DNA of 64,000 bases, taken from assembly GCA_022579005.1 (NCBI GenBank), contig MU401524.1, forward strand, positions 1 through 64,000. The letters are read 5' to 3'. Made by a program: the position numbers and the translations under genes. The stretch's first letter is position 1. Each line of letters starts with the position of its first letter. The notes beneath the pieces were generated by a model. The model saw only the letters and a list, made by a program, of their open reading frames with translations. It did no database searches and was not told the origin of the DNA. Positions 12,601 through 23,442 of this stretch are shown here, piece after piece. Source of the DNA: Poronia punctata. Lineage: Eukaryota; Ascomycota; Sordariomycetes; Xylariales; Xylariaceae.

Positions 12601-14561
12601 GGATGGCCCGTACAGTAGACGGGTAGTCCAGATAGTATTTAGGGTATATTTAAGATGCGCCTAATCAAAGCCGTTGCGTTACCTGCTTTTAGATCTAGGA
12701 ATCGATCTTTCTTCACATCGATGGGTGTCGGTAATTATCTATCTTAGTGCACTGAGGGGTTCGTTGCTTTGGTTCCTATCAATCGCCCGCATCACCTAAA
12801 ACCCGACAATTAACGTAGAACGCTCGAGATTCCCAAACTAGAGGGAAGGAGCAGAATAGACTGGCTCGACCATTCAGCTCTTGGGCTCACGCGACACACA
12901 ACCCCCCAAAAAACCAACAAGTCAGAGTCCAGTCACGCCAGTGAAGAGTTTTCGACCGCCAGAAAGCAGACGGCACGTGGCGTGCGATTGGGAGGCCATA
13001 CCTAGTTGGCATCCTATTCGCTGCTGTGCCTTTTTCTTATCTGCACCATACCAGGAGAGCTATCTGGAGATAGTAGATAGCGCGCGGCACACCCATATCT
13101 TGTGCTTCTCGGCCCTCCCTGTCGCCATAGCTTTGCTGTCTCGTCTTCTGTCTCCCTGGCACAAAGATAGTGCCCGGTTCGAAGCGCTCGATATCACTTT
13201 TCCCGGTATTATAGTACTCGTAAGTATTTCCTGCACCGTCACTCCGCAGGTGCGGAATTGTCTCACTAACGGCATTCTTTAAGACAAAGCCAACCATATA
13301 ACCACAGCAACGGATCCTCCCCCGACGATCATCATTTTTTTCTTTTTCTTTTTACTCGGCCACTTGTCTTCGTCGATCTAGGGAACCTCTTTTTCTAAAT
13401 AATTTTTAAGTTTTCCCATTTGATCTGCCTCCATTTATTTGCATTTCCACTTTGTAATCCGCACCCCCATTATTCAGGTTTTTATTTCTTAAATTATCTT
13501 GCTCACCAAAAACACACAAGCGTAGGGTTTCTGACAACCCCGCACAATTTGTATTGTCCGAGCTTGTTACCAACAATCCCAAGTGAGCAAGGAAAAAAAA
13601 ACGAGATAAAGACATTTACACCGTGGTTATATTTCCATATTAGAGGGAAAGGGTGACTCCGTTCCTTCTTCCGTCCGGTTTGTGGTGCCCTGGCTGGCTT
13701 CCCGATTGCATGCTTGTCTTTTTGGGGTCGCAATTCCAGGAACCTGGTCATACAAATTGCAAAATACTACGATATTAGAACGGAATATCCCTTTTAATAT
13801 CCGCCTGTCAAACAGTTGTCGGAGTTCGGGTCCCTGAAATTGCACTGCGACGTGCATTACGACCCAACCTAGACGCTCCGGGGTGTCATATATTTTATAT
13901 TTGATCACAGTCTAGACTGTCGACTGCCGGTCTCCAGTCGCCATGCTAATATGGCCCACGTGGTACGCGAATTAGACCTCAGCGCATATTGCCGTCATGA
14001 TACTACCGGCATGATACAACGAGTGAGCGCGGTGCCCGGTCTGAAGACCAGCACTGGTAAGTCCTCGATTTGTTTATTATCACCCAGGGCGTCATTTTGT
14101 GCTTGGTTTTATATTTTTCGTCATTTGCCTTTTTTTTTCTTTCATTTTTTGATCACGCACATGTATATTTTTATTGGTTGGAGACCCCGCCGACTGCTCT
14201 GCGGGCGCCAACACAGAAAATTTGCCTGTCTCCTTTGAGCTCAATCTCGGATGTTCATGTCGTTTTGCAAGCTCTATGCTCTTGGTTAAATTCAACGCCC
14301 AAATGCTACGATGCGACGTCCATCCCCGCTTGGCAGGAGTCTGCTCTCACTTTCAATACATGAACAGTCCACACTTGGATGAAACCTCATAAGCTGTTAC
14401 TAGCTTGTAACTTACCCTTATTTCTTGAAATCACATTTCTGTCAATTCGACTGATCCTCTCTTTGGCCAAACAATCGCTAATCAAGACTTTCTACATAGC
14501 TTTCTTTATATTTCTGCGCGCCAACCTAGTCGCCAGTTCTTCGGGCCTTTCCACACCGATT
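9618..14561. other. Gene-poor 4.9-kb intergenic stretch
   Basis: No supported gene. Small frames (for example 9802-10263 and 12881-13282) show no family motifs, lack intron logic and look like chance. A degenerate repeat of CTGTACAT-type words lies at about 9812-9882. Scattered CCTAGG, TAGGTA and TACGAGTA words recur. The right end, 14379-14561, is an open frame ahead of the GNAT-like start and more likely its leader. Confidence 0.5.
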
Positions 14562-15392
14562 ATGCACCCGATATCTGCCTCGTCATTACCCTCACCACCC
14601 ACTTCACCCCTCATAGATGCCGAGCCATCACCAGATGCCACCCTCGACGACCCACCTCCGCTATCAACACATGTCCTGGAATCGGAGGCCGATAAAGAGG
14701 ACGCCATGCGCCTCATCGCCGATTCCATAGCGCAGCAACGTCAGACCGCGGCCTCTCACCTGATGTTCCACCCACTTCCGCTTGCCGCTTTAGTGGTCGT
14801 CCTGGCCGCCACGTACCGATACGCATGGACATACCGTGGGGATATCGGGACATTACTCATAGCCCTAACCAGCGTGGTGATGGCCTACCTCCTCGGGATC
14901 CGATCCGTCACCGCGGGGTACATCCAGGCAGCCGAGGACCTGAGATGGTCCTGGTTAAGTCCGAGCGGTTCCCCGACGCCTGCGCCGTCCGAGCAGGACC
15001 TAATTATCGGCCTGCATTTCGGCAAGCAACTAATCGGCGCACTAATCCTTCGCCTCGAGCCATCTCCCTCGTCCGTGCACGGCTCATCGAACGGTAGTAG
15101 GCGACGCTCCCGGACGTCGCTGCTTCGCGGTGGCCGAGGCGTTATTCGCGCCTGGACCGTGAAGCTGCGATACCGTGGCCAAGGCATCGGGCGGGATCTC
15201 TTGCATGAGGCCGTACGCGTCACGCGCGAGCGGTGCGGTCGCGATGCCGAGATCGGCTTTGCCGCCGAGCATGCGAATAGCAAGATGGTGCTCCCCGAAA
15301 TCTTCAATGCGCATTTTAGACGAGGCGAGCGCAAGGCTGCCATGAGTCTAGATAAGGTGCTTGAGGTTACAAAAAAGCGACGAAAACCTTAG
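14562..15392 (+). CDS. Membrane-anchored GNAT-like N-acetyltransferase, 276 aa
   Basis: Intronless. A Pro/Ser-rich N-terminus is followed by two hydrophobic segments (about residues 72-90 and 95-115: PLAALVVVLAATY, then TLLIALTSVVMAYLLG) and a cytosolic domain. Near residues 200-210 the text RYRGQGIGRDLL matches the acetyl-CoA-binding R/Q-x-x-G-x-G/A motif of GNAT enzymes, preceded by a beta-strand-like IRAWTVKL. The frame is open further 5' to 14379, but that part is hydrophobic, unlike the rest, and reads as leader, so the ATG at 14562 was chosen. The substrate is unknown. The architecture (two TM plus GNAT) is seen in uncharacterised fungal proteins. Confidence is good for the fold and low for the reaction. 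Confidence 0.72.
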   Translation: MHPISASSLPSPPTSPLIDAEPSPDATLDDPPPLSTHVLESEADKEDAMRLIADSIAQQRQTAASHLMFHPLPLAALVVVLAATYRYAWTYRGDIGTLLIALTSVVMAYLLGIRSVTAGYIQAAEDLRWSWLSPSGSPTPAPSEQDLIIGLHFGKQLIGALILRLEPSPSSVHGSSNGSRRRSRTSLLRGGRGVIRAWTVKLRYRGQGIGRDLLHEAVRVTRERCGRDAEIGFAAEHANSKMVLPEIFNAHFRRGERKAAMSLDKVLEVTKKRRKP

Positions 15393-16257
15393 AAAAACTG
15401 GGAAGAAAAAGACAGGAAGAGAAGAATAAAAATATATATAAAAAAATTGCAGGTGGGAATGAAAAGACAATAGGAAACCTCGGCGAGTGATAATGCGCAA
15501 AGTAGGAGGGAAGGGGCAGGGGATGGGCGGAGCTAGATACGTGACGTCTTCCTTACGCCTGACGATGGCGTTTATGACTTTTTGCTTTTCAGGCGCATGG
15601 GTGGCTCTTCTTTTGCATTGAGCGACAAATGGTTGTTTTATAGATGCCACGGATACCCCTCGTTTTACGGCAGCGAGATGAAGTTTTCATGATCAGGTTT
15701 ATACCCGGGCCTCCCACTTTCTTTCTTTTTGGCCTTTTAAGACCAAGTCTAGTAGATAGCTAGCTATCTCTCTCAACTTACTGAACCCATATACCTTCTT
15801 AGCTAAGGAAGGCATAGACGGTCGTTTCTGCTTGTTATCAGATACCACCTTGCCATTCTTGTGGCACCCAATTTGAAAATTTCTAGTTAATTTCTAGTCT
15901 TCTGTGCCGTGGATAAAACCCAAACCCAAACCTGGAAGTAAGTTCATGGCTCATACTACAAGCATAAGAGGAAAGGGAGTGCGGTGTATGTTCAATTAGC
16001 TATAGGAGCTCAGGGTATCAACTGACAACTAGACTAGCACCTCTTCCCAGTCTCTGAAATATCCGTACAAAACATGTGTATTGTCCCTTTCGTAACCGTA
16101 GCCGACACACTGGACTGACAGAGAAAGGTGTATATACCTTTATAACCATCAATTTCGTTTGATCAATATGACTCCAATACGCCAATACCCTGTTCAAAGA
16201 CAGTTACACCCCGGATCAAACAATATGACAAGGAAGGGATTGAAAGGCCGTTAGACT
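15393..16257. other. Intergenic, convergent 3' ends
   Basis: Lies between the 3' ends of the GNAT-like gene (+) and the H4 variant gene (-). No further coding signal or RNA gene was seen. It should contain both 3' UTRs. Confidence 0.5.
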
Positions 16258-17212
16258 TCAACGGATTCGAGATGAGGGAACTCGAGACGAGGGAACCCGG
16301 GATGAGCCAGCAGGATGTTCGGTAATTGGTTTGCCGGTCCGACCAATCTTTATATCGTCAAACCCATAAATGGGCCGACCAAGGCGTCGGAGAGAATGTA
16401 GAACCTATATATTATTAGTCATGACAACATGGCAACCATATGCCTCGGGAAGGGAGAAGAATAGCTCACATCATTAATAGTGATGGTCTTGGCATTGCGA
16501 TATTCGCAATAGACAACGCAATCTCGAAGAATCTAAGCAATAAAATATCCGTAATTAGCTGACCATAATGAAAGAAAACAGCAATTTGTCCTGGCCGGAC
16601 ATATGATATTTCTTACCTGCTCTAAACGTGCCCGAAGTGCAGTCCGTGCCTCCTCATACACCGAGGCCGATATCCGTTTAACACCTCCTCGACGGGCAAG
16701 ACGTCTATTGCCAACTTGTCAATATAGGTATTCAACAAATACAAACAACTGGAGCATAAGTAGTGGAAGGTAGTTGGATCTTTTAAGCTGGGCTTATTCA
16801 TTTTGCTGTATCAGTAGACGTACCTAATGGCAGGTTTGGCTGAGAAGTGAAACATTGTTAACCCCATTTTTCGTCTATTTCTCAGCTGGTTCCTGGGGAG
16901 GGGTGCACCTACTAATTCCTTGAATATTGTCGCGTAGAATCTTGCTGTTTCGATTTTTTTTTAACTGTCAATAACCTTGTTCGTCTGCTATAATAAGAAT
17001 AAGTTTCGTCCCGTACCGGTGACGCTTCAAACCCTGTTACACATCATGGGTCGGTCAGCAAACAAACAATGGCCTGGCACGTTTCTGCGCACACGTTCCG
17101 GATCATAACTTAAAAAGGTGATCCATGCGGGGTTTGAGTCCAAACTTACAACACCTTTCCCACCTAGACCTCTTGCACCCTTTGCACCCCGGGGATCTAC
17201 CTTGCCGGCCAT
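16258..17212 (-). CDS. hH4v: Divergent histone H4 variant, 141 aa, seven exons
   Basis: Core nucleosome histone of the H4 family. Exons (-): 17212-17150, 17033-17017 (17 nt), 16944-16913, 16839-16824 (16 nt), 16704-16617, 16532-16470 and 16404-16258, totalling 426 nt with all phases consistent. Signature pieces are KRHRKILRDNIQGI, TKPAIRRLARRGGVKRISA, ILRD, KTITIND and GRPIYGF, aligning without gaps to the H4 fold. Differences from canonical H4: a longer N-terminus rewritten before LKRHRK, EYRNAKT in place of EHAKRKT, a LRR segment where canonical H4 has LKR, and 33 residues after YGF instead of two. The tail contains three SSR-type repeats. K16- and K20-equivalents are kept. A divergent H4 variant is known in Neurospora (hH4v), role unclear. 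Transcript data are needed to exclude a pseudogene, but no stop or frameshift is seen. Confidence 0.85.
16268..16312 (-). repeat. Three tandem 15-bp units in the H4-variant tail
   Basis: On the + strand the units CGAGATGAGGGAACT (16268), CGAGACGAGGGAACC (16283) and CGGGATGAGCCAGCA (16298) follow one another. They are in frame and encode SSRVP-like pentapeptides at the C-terminus of the histone H4 variant, so the tail appears to have grown by duplication. Confidence 0.75.
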
Positions 17213-18992
17213 TGTCGGATTGAAGATGGGTTGCTTCTGGCGCGCAAATGGTGAGGCTACAGTGAGGACTCGAAGAAGTGTGAATGTTGAATGAGTGGGG
17301 GACTGTGCTGTGGCCGAAAGGTCGCGCCTGAATCTAGCGCGCCTAGATAATAGTAGGTCCCCCAGGTATCATATTACTGGGGCTTTTCTGGCTGCCCAAG
17401 CGGCATTACAATAGGTACATCGCTTAAGTGGGACCACGGCTAAGAGTGGGCTCAGGGAAAAGGGCTTAGTGTGCATTTGTATGTATAGAGAGTATAGGCT
17501 ACTTGTATCTGGTAGTGTTAGACTGCACATTTAAAGTATATACTACACCTTTGCGCCGCTCTGGACGGAGGATACAAGGTGGCTAATAGCCAAATACGAG
17601 CAAACACGAGCGGAGCGCAAAGTCAGAAATTCACTGCTCAAGTCAAGAGGTGAGTAGGTACTCCAGGGAGTAGGTACATTAGGTAGTTAGGTAATATGAA
17701 TAAACTACCTACACGTACATATGTATACACCTTGACAATCAAACAAATACCATAGTCATGTCAGGTACTCGTGAGGGTTTGCAAGAGGTAACAAGGGTAC
17801 CGTAGTCCCCAGGCAATACTGGCTATTTGTCTACATAGGAACCCGTATTGTTTACCTACACTACAAAAAGATTATACTCGTATGTACGTGTATAGCCTCA
17901 ATCTTAGAGATCTCACACGTGTGATGTACATGTAATTACCCGTTATAGATAAAGCAAGTCACTCGGAACCCGCCAATGAAAGAAAAGACACGCATACTCC
18001 AAAGATATGATGATTCCAAAATCTCAGTCAGCCGTACCTGGGGGATCAACATCAGACGACGAAGACTAAAATAGACCCAGAACGATGGACAAGGAGGATG
18101 GGCTGCACGACATCAACAGCTGTAAAGCTGATTGACATCGGGATGTTTTCAATCGTAAACAAAAACCCCTTGTCCCAAGTCAATGATTCGCCCAAAAGCA
18201 CCCCCGTCCGTTTGAAACAGATTCAGCCATACCCCGGGGGAGGGGCCGGGTGAGGGCTGCGAATGGCCAGATTACACCTTCTTAGTGACATGTGGGATTG
18301 GCATGTATTGATACATCGAGCTGCGACGTTCCCAAGGTATTCAGATGGCAGGTAGGGCTGATGGACCTCATTGGTCGCCGGACCGGGAAATGAGAAGGCA
18401 TGGCCTATGTCGCAGGCGGATCTTCAGCCGGTGAGGTGACATGGCGTGAAGGCGACTCCGAAAGCAAGGATAGATCGATGTTCATATGGCGAGAGCCCGA
18501 GTTACTTATGTCAGATCTACTTTGTTACCGATACGGGCTACGAGGTGGTAATAGGTAAGGCGGTACCTTTTGTGGTGGTAGACAGGAATACAGGTGCGAA
18601 GAACTTAGGCAAAAGGGTACGAGAATGCATCCTGCAAGGATGCAGGTCGATGCCAACCAAGCGTACTCTCGAGTCCTTGCGGACATTGTAGAAGCTTCTC
18701 TTATAATGGGTATTTTTTGCTTGATCGTTAATGCCACCATATCAAGAACATGCGTGTCTTGATGAACTATGTTTCCACACTCGGGCCGCTTCCTATCGTG
18801 TTAAAGAGCGATAATGACATAATAAGTCCCCGATGCGCTCTGGTCCTTGCTATCGACGATGTGCTGCTAAACCAAACGGTTCGCTATAACCGAAGCCATA
18901 GCAGTGAAAACCATATCACCGCTCTAACAGACCGCTGAATACATCAGTCCTCCCGGGCCCTGCTGACGTTGCTACCGCTTTCTTGGACGTCG
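17213..18992. other. Intergenic, 5' side of the H4 variant and 3' side of svf1
   Basis: About 1.8 kb with no supported gene. Frames at 18446-18740 have no recognisable content. It must contain the H4-variant promoter and the svf1 3' UTR. TACGTA, TACTCGTA and TAGGTA words are frequent between 17650 and 17900. Confidence 0.5.
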
Positions 18993-20318
18993 CTATTTCG
19001 TCTCTTCAATAGCGGATATGAAGGTAGCCTCGGAAAATGTGCGGCCTTCCTCAACAACCTCCTCATCTCCAATCTTCAACTTTAGAGCAGCCGGTTTCTG
19101 CGAAACAAACTATAGTAAAGTGTCAAAGTCCATTCAGGAGAATCCGAATACCGAGTAAGAACACGTACCTGATAAATGTATGGCTTCGTCCCCGCTGCGT
19201 TGGCGACAATGGCTTTTACAAAGCCCGGAACCTCCGCCATAACATCCACACAATCCTGTTTCTCAGTGGGTCCCTCAATGAGACCTTCGACGGTTTTCCC
19301 ATCCTTGTTTTCGCCTGACCAAACGTACTTGACTTCTATGGGCTCGGGCCAGTCAGTCACAGTATCCTTCTTTGTTTTAGTATGCGTCGCGCGGCAAGTT
19401 GTGCCAGCTGTGACAATTTCGCCGTCTCTTGCTATCGCACCGACGTCGACCGTAGTGCACCCATAGGAAGGAGGAGTTGTGAACTCCATAAGCACTGCCG
19501 AGTAGCTTGGACCGTGGAAGGCCAGAAAGTTCCACTGGGCAGCGGCATGGTGGGGTTTCATGCCTTGAAGAGCCATGACGAAGGTCGCTTTCCCCTTGAA
19601 GTCGACAGGACCGTCCGGGGTCACTATGCTTCCCTCTGCGTCACATCTGGGCCAGAATGCATGCCGCATGGTGCCCCAAGGATTGGATAGGTCAGTGCCG
19701 TATAATGTCTTGCCATCTTTTCCTGCAACAAAGCCGGGAGCCTTCTTGGTCACCTTGAGGTTGACAATAGCTCTCTCATCGTTCATGGATTTTATCGTGT
19801 AGGACTCGCCGTCTTCCGACAGCTCTACCGCGCAGTCTTTCGCGTAAAAAGACGTTTTGTCGTCGCTGAAATCATAGTCGGTGAGGGGAGTGGAGCACCA
19901 GAGATGGGGCTTCGATCCGTCGAGATAGAAGATCTTTGAATTGAACTGGACTGTGGTACGGATACCACTAAACAATCCATCAGTTAGCCATGTGAAATAT
20001 TGGATGGATTGATGTATTCGTACGCCACATTGCTATATATGACCTGAGCAAGTCCCACGTGGCCGCTATCGGACATGAAGTAAAACACCTGGGTTTCAAC
20101 TGAAGTCTGGTCCAGGGCGACCCATTTCAGATCGTCCCTTTTTAACTCGGTGTAAGGAGTGGACTTTGCATCTTCAGCGACGGATCTGATGGCAGATTCG
20201 CCGTAGATGGGCTCCTCTGTGCCTACAACGTTCGCCAACCTATAATCAAATTAGCCCGGGGACAGAAGAGACATTGGATATTAGGTTTTACTAACGTTTG
20301 TTTCGCCCAGTTGAACAT
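18993..20318 (-). CDS. svf1: Svf1 family protein (oxidative-stress survival / ceramide transfer), 380 aa
   Basis: Exons (-): 20318-20296, 20239-20024, 19967-19169 and 19097-18993; introns of 56, 56 and 71 nt; 381 codons including stop. The N-terminus [18 protein letters not shown] and the following [18 protein letters not shown] and [14 protein letters not shown] are hallmarks of the Svf1 family, followed by [24 protein letters not shown] and [17 protein letters not shown]. In yeast, Svf1 is needed for survival under oxidative stress and cold and has been linked to ER-Golgi ceramide transfer. It lacks a signal peptide and acts as a peripheral protein. The length fits filamentous-fungal homologues and is shorter than the yeast protein. 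It is divergently arranged with mrpl19, with 577 bp between the start codons. Confidence 0.92.
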
Positions 20319-20895
20319 GTTCACTCCTCAAGTGCCAAATACTAGCAGTATAGCTTGTAGGTGTAAGAGGATGGATCGAAGAGATATGTTCTCTTCAAAA
20401 ATGCTTTGTCTTTTGAAGTATGTATTAGGGGCAGCGTGTGTTGATAGAGTAGGTAAATGATATCACCAGGAATCCCTACCCAACTGATCATGCAAGAGTA
20501 GGGAGTTGGGAGTCACCTGTCGTGCAACTGCAGGTGGTCAAGTCCCTTTGAAGTGGATTGACCTTGAAGCTTGAAGTGGGGATGGTAGTTCTAGCACCAA
20601 TGGTTTTGGCGGGGTGTTTAGCTGACTGACCTTGATACCCAGGTTTGTTCTGCTATGTTTTGGCCCTATGATGTTGTAACGTATGCTTATCGATAGATTT
20701 GGCGCCTATGCTAAGCTGCTAACAAAACGCCTGGGGTCCTTGAGCCGAAGACTGGGCCACTATTTCATTTTAGGCTAGCGTAACATTGCCAGGAACAGAG
20801 ACCAGCCTTTCATTTGAATTTGTAGCCATGTCTCGCGGCTCTTGGCTTCAGTATCTTCTCTTGAGACGACGACGCAGTTCTAATCAACCGTAAAC
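20319..20895. promoter_or_regulatory. Divergent promoter region svf1 / mrpl19
   Basis: The 577 bp between two diverging start codons must carry both promoters. No certain TATA box or named factor site was recognised. Placement is inferred from gene orientation only. Confidence 0.5.
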
Positions 20896-21434
20896 ATGTC
20901 TAAACGTGGTGCTTCCGCTGCCGCCGATCAGATAGTTAAGCTGATCGTAGGCGCTGGTCAGGCTTCGCCCAGCCCTCCGGTCGGTCCTGCGCTTGGAAGT
21001 AAAGGTGTAAAGTCAATGGACTTTTGCAAAGTGAGTCGAAGAACCTGAGCCTCCCATTAACCTTGAGAGGCCGGGCGTAGTAGTTAACGTCTTTCTAGGA
21101 GTTCAATGCGCGGACAGCACATATTCTCCCGGGCACTCCAATGCCGACACGAGTCACCGTACGAGCCGATCGATCATTCCATTTCGATGTCCGAACACCA
21201 CAAACTTCTTGGCTATTGCGGAACGCGGCAGAGCTGCCATTGTCGAAGAAGGGAAAACGGAAAGGATCAAGCAGACCAGGCCACGAAATAGTAGGCAAAG
21301 TCAGTTTGAAGCACGTGTACGAGATTGCCAAAATCAAGCAATCAGAATTGCGGTTATCCGGGCTATCTTTGGAAGGACTGTGCAAGTCGGTTATATACCA
21401 AGCGAAATCGATAGGAATTGAAGTGGTCCCCTAG
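20896..21434 (+). CDS. mrpl19: Mitochondrial large-subunit ribosomal protein uL11m (MRPL19), 156 aa
   Basis: Exon 1 is 20896-21030 and exon 2 is 21099-21434, with a 68-nt intron (GTGAGT..TTCTAG, phase 0). The protein starts [20 protein letters not shown] and contains the L11 signature [40 protein letters not shown] and a C-terminal rRNA-binding domain ending in a [19 protein letters not shown] segment. The family binds the GTPase-associated centre of the large rRNA and its factor-binding stalk. The absence of a eukaryotic cytosolic L12-type sequence and the close match to bacterial-like L11 point to the mitochondrial ribosome. It has no long presequence, as is usual for this protein. Confidence 0.93.
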
Positions 21435-23442
21435 GTGTTGCTTTGGTGTCGAAGGAAAACGCACTCAATCGAACCTAAAACCAGGCCTCAAATGCCGAGG
21501 TCAACTTATGTCTTACCAACGCTGTATATTAACTGTTCACTGTACGCTACATCGGAGTATTATGTCTTAAAGGGAAGATATACCAAGTGGAAAATAATCT
21601 CTTCATGTTTGAGGGCCTTCTGCTATTACTCTGAAATATTACAATTTTCGCATCTTGACTAGACGCAATAATACCAATAACCACTTCGCCTGTTAGCGGA
21701 AGACTCAAGAGTAACATATTTTAGACTTCCGTGTCCCTTTTCTACCAAACTTGCTAAGCAACCTACATGCTCGTGCTCGTAGGATATCTTACATCAACCT
21801 CCTTGTGGCCCTACCGGATCGCGAAAATTGGTGGGGTTTGTGGCTATAGCTTCTCCATGCCCAGAAACCATGCGAGTACTACTCAGTACACGTAAGACTA
21901 CACGTAGATACTCGTACACACGCGTGCAGCGCTACGAGGTTTGAGAATCCATGAACTATGTAAATAGTCGCATATAATACTACCTAGCCTAGCCTCTTCA
22001 AAGGTCTTTTATAGGTTGTTGATTTTATGCTTCCGTAGTCATTTGCACCTCCTACACAAAACCTCCGAACCCCTTAGTTACCAGTAGTCGTAGGTAGTTT
22101 ATCAAACAAACATATGGCCCGGAGGATCCGGCCGGGACGTTCATCGGCTGGGCTAACCATCGATTGCGCAAAACTCAATAGTGCCAATTTAACCAACTTG
22201 AAGTTACTACTTGTGGACAGAGTTGGTAAATATTCTCGTCTGCCCTTGAAGGTATGTTGTTAGGTGTAGCCATCTCATAACCCTATCTGAGAGCCAATGC
22301 AGATATAGAGAGACGGAACGTTCGATCCCACACATCCGACCCTATAATGATATATGCCGGGAGTGCCAGGTTCCGCCCAGGCCCCGGCAGTCCCGGGTCC
22401 GACTCACCAGCCCTTTGATGTGAACCCCACCAACATGCATTTCGGCATCGCTCGGTCCTGCCAGGTACCACTTTATTACGTGTAAGAGGAAGTATTAATT
22501 AATAATAGGTACCTTTTTGGGCTGAGTACAAGTAAGTAGTTTTCAGTCTTGTTGGATCTCGTCATTGAGGCTACTACAAAGTGCATGTCCAACATGGCAA
22601 AAAAATTCCTACATTTTTTCCACATGGAAAATGCTAGCAGCCAGGGTGCTCAGGCACGGAAGGCCCCCCTTATCACAATCGCATATTTAGGACAAACAAT
22701 GCTTATCTTACAGCCGAACAACTCGTAGCTACCCGTAATCTACGCGTAGAAAACATGTGGACCTCGCAACAAACGGGAGGGAGACTCCAGAAATACGGAC
22801 ATAGACGGATACCTAATGATTTACGTATAGGTTGAGGTAAGAGGTATATACGAATATGTACGAGTATATCTTCGCTCATAAGATCTCTAGCAAAAGTATG
22901 CTAATCCCGATCTGACCATTAGTAAAGAAGGCCTTGCGAAGAGATATTTTAACTTGAGTACGAGTAGATGAATGGGGACAAGGTACGTACGGCACGTCCC
23001 CATCTTCCGTCATACATGTAACATGGCAGGGTTTGTTCGACTTTTTCACTAAAGAATGGGTTACATCTACACGCACAGTAGGTAACCTTGGGTACATCCT
23101 GACAAAAGGTAAGACAAGTTTAGCGTCAATAGCCCCACCATGCGCCTCTTAGTCGGCAACAATTGACTGATTGAAGCTCTTCTATTCGAGACTCTCCCAG
23201 TCGAACTTTTCCATCACATCGTCATTGGTACATCTTTCGTAGGCTGGGCTCGTGTATCTTCTTTTCCCGCCCGTCCGCCTAGCCTTTCCGCCGTTCTGAT
23301 AGCTTCACTTTCACATTATCTTTTTAAGGACTGCTGCGTGTAGAGCCGCCCCCTCCATATCAGGGGTTGTCTTCATATCCTGGTGCAACTCCCTCCGTTG
23401 GTATTGGGGCCCGAATTACTGTGTCTACGTCTCAATCTCTGC
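21435..23442. other. 2-kb intergenic stretch
   Basis: Holds the mrpl19 3' UTR and the kinase promoter. No gene or RNA was recognised. TACGAGTA-type words occur near 21910, 22857 and 22959. CT-rich sequence at about 23170-23300 probably belongs to the kinase promoter or 5' UTR. Confidence 0.5.

Noticed and set aside
12881..13282. 133-codon frame
   Set aside because: No family motif, poor composition and overlapping frames on the other strand; likely chance.
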